Assembly: GCA_036526195.1 (NCBI GenBank)
Contig: DATCYZ010000138.1
Span: 1-9,813 of the forward strand
From: DATCYZ01 sp036526195
GTDB lineage: Bacteria > Pseudomonadota > Gammaproteobacteria > Burkholderiales > SG8-39
DNA length: 9,813 bases
Direction: 5' to 3'
The stretch's first letter is position 1, and the number at the start of each line of letters is the position of its first letter. A program made the position numbers and the translations under genes. Under the pieces are notes generated by a model that was given only the letters and a program-made list of their open reading frames with translations, was not told the DNA's origin and did not search any database. Of the stretch, positions 1-6,729 are shown piece by piece.

Positions 1-560
1 CGATCTAAGGCCCCGTGTTCGTTCTCGCGAAAGGTCAGCGTCAGGCATTCGAAGGGCTGCGTGGTGCCGTACCAGGCGAACTTGTTCGCCAGCCATTCGA
101 TGCGCGGGCCGAACTGCGCGGCGCGCGCCTGGCGCACCATGGAGTTCACCCCGTCCGCGCCGACGATCAGGTCGGCCCCGGCGAGCGCCTCGAGCGAGTG
201 CACGGCACGGTCGAAGGACAGCGACACGCCGGCCGCGACCGCCAGTTCGCGCAGGAAGCGGTTCAGTTCGACCCGGGCGATCGCCGAGAAGCCGTTGCCG
301 TCGATGTCGATCGCCTGGTCGCGGTGCACGATGCGCTGCATCGGCCAGCGTTCCATGCGCACCGCGAGGCTGGCGTGCAGGTCCGGCGCGTCGCGCTCGA
401 GGAAACCCAGCGCGCCTTCCGAGAAGACCACGCCGAAGCCGAAGGTGGCGTCGGCGGCGTTCTGCTCGAACACCTCGACGCGCCAGTCCGGATGCCGCCG
501 CCGCACGAGCGTGGCCAGGAGCAGTCCGGCCGGTCCGGCGCCGAGGATGGCGATGTGCAT
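1..560 (-). CDS. FAD-dependent monooxygenase, salicyloyl-CoA/anthraniloyl-CoA hydroxylase type (C-terminal part outside window)
   Basis: The minus-strand frame from the ATG at 560 gives 186 complete codons and is still open at the left edge, so the protein is cut by the window. It starts MHIAILGAGPAGLLLATLV, a Rossmann dinucleotide-binding motif (GAGPAG, residues 7-12), with an acidic residue after the second strand (E29). The phrase TFGFGVVFSEGAL (39-51) and the later GTTQPF (165-170) plus ENEHG (179-183) are typical of the flavin hydroxylases that act on salicyloyl-CoA or 2-aminobenzoyl-CoA. GADGVNS (134-140) is the second FAD contact of group A hydroxylases. The family hydroxylates aromatic CoA thioesters in the cytoplasm using NAD(P)H and oxygen. 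I cannot tell whether the C-terminus carries the fused reductase domain seen in the longer relatives. No Shine-Dalgarno sequence is visible before the ATG. Family assignment is good; the substrate is inferred. Confidence 0.85.
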   Translation of the reverse strand, partial: MHIAILGAGPAGLLLATLVRRRHPDWRVEVFEQNAADATFGFGVVFSEGALGFLERDAPDLHASLAVRMERWPMQRIVHRDQAIDIDGNGFSAIARVELNRFLRELAVAAGVSLSFDRAVHSLEALAGADLIVGADGVNSMVRQARAAQFGPRIEWLANKFAWYGTTQPFECLTLTFRENEHGALD

Positions 561-566
561 GGGTCG

Positions 567-572
567 ATTATC
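567..572 (-). promoter_or_regulatory. Possible -10 box for the monooxygenase gene
   Basis: On the minus strand the hexamer GATAAT matches the sigma-70 -10 consensus at five of six positions. It lies so close to the ATG at 560 that transcription would begin at or almost at the start codon, giving a leaderless or near-leaderless mRNA. That fits the missing Shine-Dalgarno sequence. No convincing -35 box is seen at the usual spacing, so this is weak. Confidence 0.22.
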
Positions 573-614
573 GGTAAGATGGCTTCATCCGGCCAGCGTT
601 CGGAGGAAAACACC

Positions 615-1727
615 ATGCCACGCCGCGTACCGCGCATCCGCCGCATCGCCATCACCACCGGGGGCGGCGACGCCCCGGGCCTGAACGCCGTGATCCGCGG
701 GGTGGTGATGACCGCGGCGCACCACGGCTGGGACTGCGTCGGCATCCGCGACGGCTACGACGGCCTGCTCGCCCCGCGCCGCGGCCGCGCCGACCTGATC
801 GAGCTCACGCCGGAACGGGTGCACGACATCACCCACCTCGGCGGCACCATCATCGGCACCACGAATGCCGGCAACCCGTTCCGCTACCCGGTGCAGCGCG
901 CCAACGGCACGCTGGTGGAGAAGGACCGCAGCGCCGAACTGCTGCGCGCCCTGCGGCGCGAAAGGATCGACGCCCTGATCGCCATCGGCGGCGACGGGTC
1001 CCTGGGCATCGCGCACGCGCTCTCGAAGAAGGGGCTGCGCGTGATCGGCGTGCCCAAGACCATCGATAACGACCTCGCGCAGACCGCCACCACCTTCGGC
1101 TTCGACACCGCGGTGTCCTTCGCCACCGAGTGCATCGAGCGCCTGCACACCACCGCGGCCTCGCACCGGCGCATCATCGTGGTCGAGGTGATGGGGCGTT
1201 ACGCCGGGTGGATCGCGCTGAACAGCGGCGTGTCCGCCGCCGCGCACGCCATCCTGATTCCCGAGATCCGCTATGACCTCGCCAGGGTGGTGCAGAAGAT
1301 CCAGGAGCGCAGCCGCATCGGGCGCAACTACGACATCATCGTCGTGGCCGAAGGCGCGCGCGCGAAGGGCGGGCGCCGCGCGGTGCTGGAGAAGAAGGTC
1401 GGCGTCGCCGAGCGGCTCGGCGGCATCGGCGAGCAGGTGGCCAGGGAACTCGCCGAGCGCACCGGCAAGGACACGCGTCACGTGGTGCTCGGCCACCTGC
1501 TGCGCGGCGGCAGCCCGACCACCTTCGACCGGCTGATTTCGCTGCGCTTCGGCGGCGCCGCGGTGCGCGCGCTGGCCGAGGGGCGCTCGGGCGTGATGGT
1601 GGCGCTCGCGCCGCCGAACGTGCGCTACGTGCCCCTCGCGAAGATCGCCCGACAGATCCGCAGCGTGCCGCGCAGTTGCGACACCATCCGCACCGCGCGC
1701 GACCTCGGCATCTCCTTCGGCGACTGA
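615..1727 (+). CDS. pfkA: 6-phosphofructokinase (PfkA superfamily, group III-like)
   Basis: This 370-residue protein phosphorylates fructose 6-phosphate to fructose 1,6-bisphosphate in cytoplasmic glycolysis. The family motifs appear in order: TTGGGDAPGLN (residues 14-24, phosphoryl-donor loop), GGTIIGTTNAGNP, IGGDGS (124-129), PKTIDNDL (147-154, with the catalytic Asp region), EVMGRYAGW (sugar-phosphate binding, M193-G194-R195) and HLLRGGSPTTFDR near the C-terminus. The frame stays open upstream to the window edge, but homology begins only around residue 8 and GGAGGA at 602-607 sits 7 bases before the ATG at 615, so I chose that start. The donor-specificity positions are mixed: Gly128 in GGDGS is the residue of ATP-using enzymes, while Lys148 in PKTIDND is shared with PPi enzymes and some ATP enzymes. 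ATP is therefore the likelier donor, though pyrophosphate cannot be excluded. The gene is divergent from the monooxygenase and tail-to-tail with a sulfatase, with no visible operon partner. Confidence 0.95.
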   Translation: MPRRVPRIRRIAITTGGGDAPGLNAVIRGVVMTAAHHGWDCVGIRDGYDGLLAPRRGRADLIELTPERVHDITHLGGTIIGTTNAGNPFRYPVQRANGTLVEKDRSAELLRALRRERIDALIAIGGDGSLGIAHALSKKGLRVIGVPKTIDNDLAQTATTFGFDTAVSFATECIERLHTTAASHRRIIVVEVMGRYAGWIALNSGVSAAAHAILIPEIRYDLARVVQKIQERSRIGRNYDIIVVAEGARAKGGRRAVLEKKVGVAERLGGIGEQVARELAERTGKDTRHVVLGHLLRGGSPTTFDRLISLRFGGAAVRALAEGRSGVMVALAPPNVRYVPLAKIARQIRSVPRSCDTIRTARDLGISFGD

Positions 1728-1746
1728 GCAGGCGCCGGACGCTCAG
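1724..1746. terminator. Inverted repeat at the convergent gene ends (possible bidirectional terminator)
   Basis: CTGAGC (1724-1729) and GCTCAG (1741-1746) form a perfect six-base inverted repeat around an 11-base loop that contains the palindrome GGCGCC. Each arm contains the TGA stop of one of the two convergent genes: the kinase stop is at 1725-1727, and the sulfatase stop reads from 1745 to 1743. No T-run follows on either strand, so it is not a classical intrinsic terminator. Confidence 0.3.
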
Positions 1747-3191
1747 GTGAAGTCGGGCTTGTACCCCGGCGGCGGCGAGTAACCGAAGCCGCCGATCTTC
1801 GCCACCTTCTCCCGCCCGCCTGCCGCCGCGATCAGTTCCGCCTGACGCTTCTTCGCGCGCGCGTCGACCGCCTCCGGATCGAGCATCGCGCGCAGGATCG
1901 CCTCGCATTCGGCGACCACGCCGCGCTGCGCCGGATCGGTGCCCAGGTCGCGCAACTCCTCCGGGTCCGCCTCGAGGTCGTACAGTTCCGGCTGATCGGG
2001 GTACTGCACGTAATAGACGTACTTCCAGCGACCGTGCCGGATCATGTACTCGGCGGACTTCGAGGACATGCCGTGGTATTCCGAGAGCACGTGGCGCTGC
2101 GGCACCTCGCCCGCCGCCAGGCGAAAGAGCGAAACGCCCTCTCCGGTGTCGCCGTCGACGCCGACGCACTCGAGCACCGTGGGGAAAACATCGATCTGCG
2201 ACACCGGCAGCGTGCGCACCGTGCCCTCGGGCACGCCCGGGCCGGCGAGGATCAGCGGCACCGCGGCCGCCTCCTGATACATCGTCTGCTTGCCCCACAG
2301 GCCGCGCGCGCCGAGGTTGTCGCCGTGGTCCGAGGTGTAGAGCACGCGGGTGTTGTCCCCCAGCCCGCAATCGGCGAGCGTCTCGAGCAGGTGGCCGATG
2401 TTCTCGTCGAGGGAGGACACCAGGCCGAGGTAGCCGGCGCGCGCGCGCTGCACCGCAGCGGCGTCGAAGTAACTGTCGTAGCCGGTGTTCTCGCCCTGGT
2501 CGCGCGCCGCCGGGTGGCGCCAGCGCGCCTGCGGACCGTAGAGCTTCGGCGGCGGCGTGCGGCCGAAGTAGCGGTAGTACCAGTGCGGCGGCGCCTTCAG
2601 CGGGAAATGCGGCGCCACCAGCGACACGTACAGCACCCAGGGGCGATCGGCGTGTTTCGGCGCTTCCTCGCGCATCCAGACCTGCGCGCGCGCGGTGATC
2701 TCGCGGTCGTACCAGGTGTACTCGGACTCGCCCGGCCCCGCGAGGCCGGCCATCTTCTTGCCGTCGGTGCGCGGCGGCATGTCGTCGCCGCGCAGCAGGC
2801 CGTACAGGTCGCCGCGGCCCTCGAACACGTTCATCGGGATGATCTCTTCCGAGAAGCCGTGGTCGTCGCCGGGCAGGCCGCGGAAATGCAGCTTGCCGAC
2901 CGAGACCACGCGGTGACCGGCGTCGCGCACCCGGTGGTGCCAGCTCGGCACGCTGCCCTCGTAGGCATCGGCATTGTCCCAGAAGCCGATCTGGTGGATG
3001 TAGCGCCCGGTGGCGAAGGCGGCGCGCGCCGGCACGCAGACCGGGCTGGTGGTGTAGGCATCCGAAAAACGCGTGCCGCGCGCCGCCAGGCGGTCCAGGT
3101 TCGGCGTCTGCACCAGCGTGTTCCCGGAGCAGCCCATCCAGCGCGGGTCGTGCTCGTCGGACATGATGACGAGAAGGTTGGTGTTTTTCAT
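1743..3191 (-). CDS. Sulfatase, formylglycine-dependent (first of two; distal gene of the array)
   Basis: This 482-residue member of the alkaline phosphatase/sulfatase superfamily would hydrolyse a sulfate ester, or possibly a phosphonate or phosphate mono/diester, releasing the free alcohol. The N-terminus NLLVIMSDEHDP carries the metal-binding acidic pair (D12, E13). The modification motif CVPARAAFATGRY has C52, P54 and R56; the Cys would become formylglycine, which needs a maturation enzyme not encoded here. A second metal-site motif, TSDHGDN, lies at D288-H289 and is followed by GLWGKQTMYQEA with the usual active-site Lys. The C-terminus has RHGRWKYVYY and ELYDLEADPEE, standard for choline-sulfatase and arylsulfatase relatives. 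No signal peptide is seen, so it is probably cytoplasmic. The ATG at 3191 has AGGA 8 bases upstream and lies 14 bases after the preceding sulfatase stop, so the two are surely cotranscribed. The substrate cannot be predicted. Confidence 0.93.
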   Translation of the reverse strand: MKNTNLLVIMSDEHDPRWMGCSGNTLVQTPNLDRLAARGTRFSDAYTTSPVCVPARAAFATGRYIHQIGFWDNADAYEGSVPSWHHRVRDAGHRVVSVGKLHFRGLPGDDHGFSEEIIPMNVFEGRGDLYGLLRGDDMPPRTDGKKMAGLAGPGESEYTWYDREITARAQVWMREEAPKHADRPWVLYVSLVAPHFPLKAPPHWYYRYFGRTPPPKLYGPQARWRHPAARDQGENTGYDSYFDAAAVQRARAGYLGLVSSLDENIGHLLETLADCGLGDNTRVLYTSDHGDNLGARGLWGKQTMYQEAAAVPLILAGPGVPEGTVRTLPVSQIDVFPTVLECVGVDGDTGEGVSLFRLAAGEVPQRHVLSEYHGMSSKSAEYMIRHGRWKYVYYVQYPDQPELYDLEADPEELRDLGTDPAQRGVVAECEAILRAMLDPEAVDARAKKRQAELIAAAGGREKVAKIGGFGYSPPPGYKPDFT

Positions 3192-3205
3192 GCGTGGGGT
3201 CCTGT

Positions 3206-4735
3206 TCAGGCCATGCCGACCTGCGGCAGGCGCGGACGGATGTCGTCGGGCCGGCTGCGGATCATGTCGGTGAGTTCGCGCTGCAGCGTCGCGCAGCCCG
3301 GGTCGTCGAAGCGGTTGTCCATTTCGTGCGGGTCGTTGGCCAGGTCGTAGAGTTCGCCGGCGCCGGAAATCCTGTCCAGCGTGAGTTTCGCGGTCTTCGC
3401 GCGCACCGTGCGCAGGTCCACGTCCACGCCAGAGCGCGAGGCGCGCAGGTCCCATTCCGACAGGGCGAAATCACGGCTTGCGCCATCGGTCTCGACCAGC
3501 GCCCTGAGGCTGCGGCTGTGCTTCGCGCCGGGCATCGGCACGCCGGCGTAGTCGGCGAAGGTGGCCGGCAGGTCGAGCGTCGACACCGGGTCCGCCACCA
3601 CCTTCCCGGCCGGAACGCCGGGGCCGCGCAGGATCAGGCCGACGCGCAGCAGGCCTTCGTACGCCATCGGCCCCTTGAGGATCAGGCCATGGTCGCCGAG
3701 CCAGTCGCCGTGGTCGGTGGAGAACACCACCAGCGTGTCCTGCGCGAGGCCGAGGTCGTCCAGCGCAAGCAGGATGCGCCCGACGTTGTGGTCGATGAGT
3801 GAGATCATGCCGTAGTAGTTCGCGATCAGCGCGCGCAGTTCGGCGTCGGACTGCGTCGGGATGCGCGAATAGTTCTCGCGGATCTTGCGCAGGTGCTCGA
3901 CGATCAGCGGCTTGCCCTCGAGGCTCTGGCGGTGCCACCACGGGCGTCGCTCGAGGTCGAGCGTGCGGTGCACCGGCAGGTCGACGTCTTCCGGGTCGTG
4001 CAGCCGGCTCCAGGGCTCGGGCGCGTCGAAGGGATGGTGCGGGTCGGGAAACGAGGCCCACAGGCAGAACGGCGCCTTCGCGGACGCCTGCGCATTCAGA
4101 AAGGCAATGCTGCGATCGCCGATCCAGGTCGAGTTGTGGAACGCCGGCGGCAGGCCGGAATGGAAGGTCTGCACCGCGCTGGTGTGCGGCGGGAGCCTGG
4201 TGTCGTAGAGGCGTTGCAGCGCCTCGCCGCGGCCGTCCTTGTGGAACCAGCGCTCGTAGTGCTGGCCGCGCGGCGGCTTCATCGGCGGCCAGTGGTTGTG
4301 CCCCTCGACCATCAACTCGACGTGCTGGAACCCCATGTAGGGTCCGTTCCAGTCCTGCGGCTGGTCCGAGTTGCGGCACTCGGGCGTGCCGGTGGGCGCG
4401 AAGGTGTGCGAGGTGGCGAAATGCGCCTTGCCGACGAAGCCGGTGCGCCACCCGGCGCGCGCCAGCGTGCCGGCGAACCCGGCCTCGCCCAGGGCCGCAT
4501 CGAGCTCGATGCCGTTGTCCGACACACCGTGCGTCAGCGGCAGCAGGCCGGTGAGCATCGAGGCGCGCGAGGGCTGGCAGACGAGGTTCGGCGTGATGCA
4601 GGCCGAGAACCGCGTGCCCGCCTGCGCCATCGCGTCCAGGTGCGGGGTGCGAATCCGCCGGCCCTCGAAGCCGTAGCAATCCGCGCGCTGCTGGTCCGAG
4701 GTGATGAACAGGATGTTCGGCCGGCCAGGACTCAA
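3206..4735 (-). CDS. Sulfatase, formylglycine-dependent (second, dissimilar), TTG start overlapping receptor stop
   Basis: This is a predicted 509-residue sulfatase. It begins MSPGRPNILFITSDQQRADC, with D14-Q15 in the metal-binding position. CQPSRASMLTG (C53, P55, S56, R57) is the classical C-x-P-S-R formylglycine signature. FPDPHHPFDAPEPW lies mid-protein, and STDHGDWLGDHG (D341, H342) followed by LKGPMAYE supplies further metal and active-site residues. The C-terminus has GELYDLANDPHEMDN. The frame is open further upstream, but the family's N-terminal strand starts directly after a TTG at 4735. GAGGG lies 7 bases before that TTG, and the TTG overlaps the TGA of the upstream receptor gene as TTGA. 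No ATG or better ribosome site occurs nearby in frame. No signal peptide is seen, so it is likely cytoplasmic. It differs clearly from its neighbour around the active site (CQPSR versus CVPAR), so the pair is not a recent duplication. Substrate unknown. Confidence 0.92.
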   Translation of the reverse strand: MSPGRPNILFITSDQQRADCYGFEGRRIRTPHLDAMAQAGTRFSACITPNLVCQPSRASMLTGLLPLTHGVSDNGIELDAALGEAGFAGTLARAGWRTGFVGKAHFATSHTFAPTGTPECRNSDQPQDWNGPYMGFQHVELMVEGHNHWPPMKPPRGQHYERWFHKDGRGEALQRLYDTRLPPHTSAVQTFHSGLPPAFHNSTWIGDRSIAFLNAQASAKAPFCLWASFPDPHHPFDAPEPWSRLHDPEDVDLPVHRTLDLERRPWWHRQSLEGKPLIVEHLRKIRENYSRIPTQSDAELRALIANYYGMISLIDHNVGRILLALDDLGLAQDTLVVFSTDHGDWLGDHGLILKGPMAYEGLLRVGLILRGPGVPAGKVVADPVSTLDLPATFADYAGVPMPGAKHSRSLRALVETDGASRDFALSEWDLRASRSGVDVDLRTVRAKTAKLTLDRISGAGELYDLANDPHEMDNRFDDPGCATLQRELTDMIRSRPDDIRPRLPQVGMA

Positions 4736-5694
4736 TTGTCGACCCTCGCGCCGGCGGCCTTGACGATCGGCGCCCAGCGCGTGATCTCCGACTTGATGAA
4801 CGCCGCAAAGGCTTCGGGAGACTCGCTCGGCACGCTGGCGAGGCCGGACTTGGCGAACCGATCGACGATCAAGGGGTTGCGCAGCGCCTTGCCGAACTCC
4901 TCGAACAGGCGTTGCACGATCGGCGCCGGCGTGCCGGCGGCGACCGCCGGCCCCCACCATTGCGTGGTCTCGAACCCCGAAATGCCCGCCTCGGCGAAGG
5001 TCGGCGTGTCGGGCAGCAGCGGCTGGCGTCCCTTGCTGGTCACGCCGTAGGCCTTCAGCTTGCCGCCCTTGATGTGCCCGACCGTGGGCGGCAGGCCGAG
5101 CGAGGCGAGCGGAATCTGCCCGCCGACTACGTCGCCGATCGCCTGTCCGCCGCCGCGGTACGGCACGTGCGTGATGTCGATGTTGCCGGCCAGCGTCTTG
5201 AACAGTTCCGCCGCGAGGTGCTGCGGCGAGCCGTTGCCGGGCGAGCCGTAGGCGAGCTTGCCGGGATTCTGCTTTGCATAGGCGATCAGTTCCTGCAGGG
5301 TGTTCGCCGGCACCGACGGATGGCCGACCAGGATGTGCGCGCCGGCGACCATCTGCGTGATCGGGATGAAATCCTTGATCGGGTCATAGGGCAGCTTGGC
5401 GAAGAGCGACGGCGCGATGGTGTAGGCGTCGGCGTAGAACAGGATCGTGTAGCCGTCCGCGCCGCCCTTCGCCACCGCCTCGGCGGCGATGTTGGCGGCA
5501 CCGCCGGTGCGGTTCTCCACCACCACGGTCTGGCCGAGCTGTTCCGAGAGCACGGGCGCGATCACGCGCGCGCTCATGTCCATGGCGCCGCCGGCGGCGT
5601 AGCCAAGCACCACGCGAATCGGTTTGTTCGGATAGCCCTGCGCGAACGCAAGGTTCGCGGCCAGCGCGGCCGCCACGGCAACGAGCAGTTTCAT
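4732..5694 (-). CDS. Bug/TctC-family tripartite tricarboxylate transporter periplasmic receptor
   Basis: This 320-residue exported solute-binding protein begins with a Sec signal peptide: MKLL, then a hydrophobic stretch, with predicted cleavage after AFA at residue 18. The mature start QGYPNKPIRVVLGYAAGGAMD is the hallmark of the Bug family, followed by GYTILF (81-86), LPYDPIKDF (101-109), YGSPGNGS (149-156) and HVPYRGGGQAIGDVVGGQ (176-193). Members bind carboxylates or other small anionic or polar organics in the periplasm, and most are orphans without their own TctA/TctB membrane partners. None is encoded in this window either. The ATG at 5694 has a strong site, GGAGGGGGAG, 6 bases upstream. 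Its stop overlaps the start of the downstream sulfatase, which suggests translational coupling and a joint role, most simply delivery of a sulfated compound. The ligand cannot be read from the sequence. Confidence 0.94.
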   Translation of the reverse strand: MKLLVAVAAALAANLAFAQGYPNKPIRVVLGYAAGGAMDMSARVIAPVLSEQLGQTVVVENRTGGAANIAAEAVAKGGADGYTILFYADAYTIAPSLFAKLPYDPIKDFIPITQMVAGAHILVGHPSVPANTLQELIAYAKQNPGKLAYGSPGNGSPQHLAAELFKTLAGNIDITHVPYRGGGQAIGDVVGGQIPLASLGLPPTVGHIKGGKLKAYGVTSKGRQPLLPDTPTFAEAGISGFETTQWWGPAVAAGTPAPIVQRLFEEFGKALRNPLIVDRFAKSGLASVPSESPEAFAAFIKSEITRWAPIVKAAGARVDN

Positions 5695-5723
5695 GATGGT
5701 CTCCCCCTCCGGGATGCGGCGGT

Positions 5724-5747
5724 CCGTCGAGGGACGGCGCACGCCGT
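5724..5747 (-). promoter_or_regulatory. Two overlapping inverted repeats in the leader of the receptor operon
   Basis: Upstream of the receptor gene, ACGGCG/CGCCGT (5734-5747, two-base centre) overlaps CCGTC/GACGG (5724-5737, four-base loop). They share bases 5734-5737, so in RNA only one could form completely. They end about 14 bases before the ribosome-binding site. They may be an operator or a leader structure, or chance in GC-rich DNA. Confidence 0.25.
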
Positions 5748-5761
5748 TCGATGGTACAGGG

Positions 5762-5816
5762 CGGGCCGCAGGCCCGGCAGGTGCGGACCCGCGGATTTGC
5801 GAAACCGCAGGCCCGG
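5762..5816 (-). terminator. Hairpins and a 12-base direct repeat after the ComA-like gene
   Basis: Directly downstream of the ComA-like stop, two stem-loops lie in series on the minus strand. The first is a GCGG..CCGC stem (5791-5808) with complementary T and A triplets inside. The second is CGGGCC-TGC-GGCCCG (5776-5762), a perfect six-base stem. The sequence CCGCAGGCCCGG (plus strand) occurs twice, at 5766-5777 and 5805-5816. No T-tract follows. It may attenuate or process the transcript between the ComA-like gene and the receptor operon. Confidence 0.35.
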
Positions 5817-5818
5817 GT

Positions 5819-6637
5819 TCAGGCCGACTTGCCGCGCTTCCAGAGCGCCTTGGGCGGCCCGGCCACGCCGAGCCCGACACGGGTGGTCTCCAGGTCGATG
5901 ATGTCATCCGGGGGCACGTTGGCGATGTTGACGTCGGGGCCGAATTCCTCGATCAGCAGCTTCTTCAGCGCCTCGATGTCGCACTTGCGCACGCCCGGGA
6001 TCCACGCCCCCGGCAGTTCGATCATCACCCGGGTCATGTCGAGCTCGCGCCCGAGCAGCTTCAGCGTCTTGCGGTTCGGCACGCCGTTCGGCGCCAGTTC
6101 CGCCGCCTCGACCAGCACCAGCGCGGCGCCCGCGGCGAAGCAGTCCTCGGCCTGCCCGACCAGCAGCTTCGGGTTCGACAGGGTGTCCTTCGAGCCGACC
6201 TCGCCGAACACGATGAGGCCGGCGGCGCGCGCGGCGCGGATCTGGCTGCGCCGTTCGCGCGGCGAGAGCGGCACCACGTTGTCCGAGATCTCGATCGCCG
6301 TGAAGCCCAGGCGCAGCGCCTCGCGGTAGAAGCCCGCAAGCGCCTTCGGGCCCTGGGTGGCGTAGACGTACTCGTGGAACTGTCCGCCGAGGAAGGGCTG
6401 CACCTTGTGGCGCCGGTAGCGCGCCAGTTTCTTCAGCAGCAGCTTTTCCGGGTACATGCGCGCCGTGCCGGTCTTGATCTTGGCGAGGTCTACATAGGCG
6501 CCGCCGAGCTCGAGCAGGTCGGCCTGGAAGGCGAGCCCGATGCCGGCGTCGATCATCATGGTGAGGCCGGACTTGCGCGGCTTGCGGGTGCTGCGCGCCT
6601 TCGGCAGCGGGACTTTGGAGAAAGGAGTGTTTGGCAT
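5819..6637 (-). CDS. Phosphosulfolactate synthase (ComA/HSA32) family protein
   Basis: This 272-residue protein matches the ComA family along its length. Visible features are GLTMMIDAGIG (24-34), LLELGGAYVDLAKIKTGTA (41-59, with D50 and K53 on a barrel strand), PFLGGQFHEYVY (81-92), GFTAIEISDN (111-120), VFGEVGSK (143-150), an acidic strand LVLVEAAE (173-180) and a C-terminal VNIANVPPDDIIDLETTRVG (236-255). The fold is a TIM barrel. Characterised ComA joins sulfite to phosphoenolpyruvate to make (2R)-phospho-3-sulfolactate, the first step of one coenzyme M route; plant HSA32 relatives are heat-stress proteins of unclear chemistry. Here the C-terminus reads VGLGVAG, where I expect GLR followed by an acidic residue from family memory, so activity may differ. 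The other coenzyme M genes (ComB, ComC) are absent. The ATG at 6637 has no good ribosome site. A basic extension of about 20 residues precedes the conserved part, so the true start could be slightly downstream. No signal peptide, hence cytoplasmic. Confidence 0.82.
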   Translation of the reverse strand: MPNTPFSKVPLPKARSTRKPRKSGLTMMIDAGIGLAFQADLLELGGAYVDLAKIKTGTARMYPEKLLLKKLARYRRHKVQPFLGGQFHEYVYATQGPKALAGFYREALRLGFTAIEISDNVVPLSPRERRSQIRAARAAGLIVFGEVGSKDTLSNPKLLVGQAEDCFAAGAALVLVEAAELAPNGVPNRKTLKLLGRELDMTRVMIELPGAWIPGVRKCDIEALKKLLIEEFGPDVNIANVPPDDIIDLETTRVGLGVAGPPKALWKRGKSA

Positions 6638-6717
6638 GGAAGGATTCTAGGGTCGGGGGATCGGTTCTTTCCAGCGCCTGTGCGAACCAGTCGGCGCGCC
6701 GTCTCCCGCCTGATGGG

Positions 6718-6729
6718 AACGTATATGTT
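6718..6729. promoter_or_regulatory. AT-rich imperfect palindrome upstream of the ComA-like gene
   Basis: AACGTATATGTT is symmetric except for one mismatched base pair and stands in a short AT-rich patch (about 6714-6738) inside otherwise very GC-rich DNA. It lies 81 bases before the ComA-like start and 31 bases after the stop of the hydrolase-fold gene. It could be an operator or part of a promoter for the minus-strand genes, since TATACG and TAACAT on that strand resemble -10 boxes, but no matching -35 box is visible. Confidence 0.28.

Noticed and set aside
15..614. Upstream in-frame extension of the phosphofructokinase
   Set aside because: The extension is antisense to the monooxygenase and not family-like; the family start follows a good ribosome site at 602-607.
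2034..3350. Long plus-strand open frame of 438 codons
   Set aside because: It lies antisense to the first sulfatase and the end of the second, has an Arg/Ala/Val-rich composition typical of shadow frames in GC-rich DNA, and shows no recognisable motif.
3192..3455. Upstream extension of the first sulfatase
   Set aside because: It overlaps the end of the second sulfatase in another frame; the ATG at 3191 directly precedes the conserved N-terminal strand.
4736..4960. Upstream extension of the second sulfatase to an ATG at 4960
   Set aside because: It would lie wholly inside the receptor gene on the same strand and adds residues with no sulfatase character; the TTG at 4735 is better placed.
3893..5050. 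Plus-strand open frame of 385 codons
   Set aside because: Antisense to the second sulfatase and the receptor, both of which have clear family motifs; the translation is low-complexity and unlike any protein I recognise.
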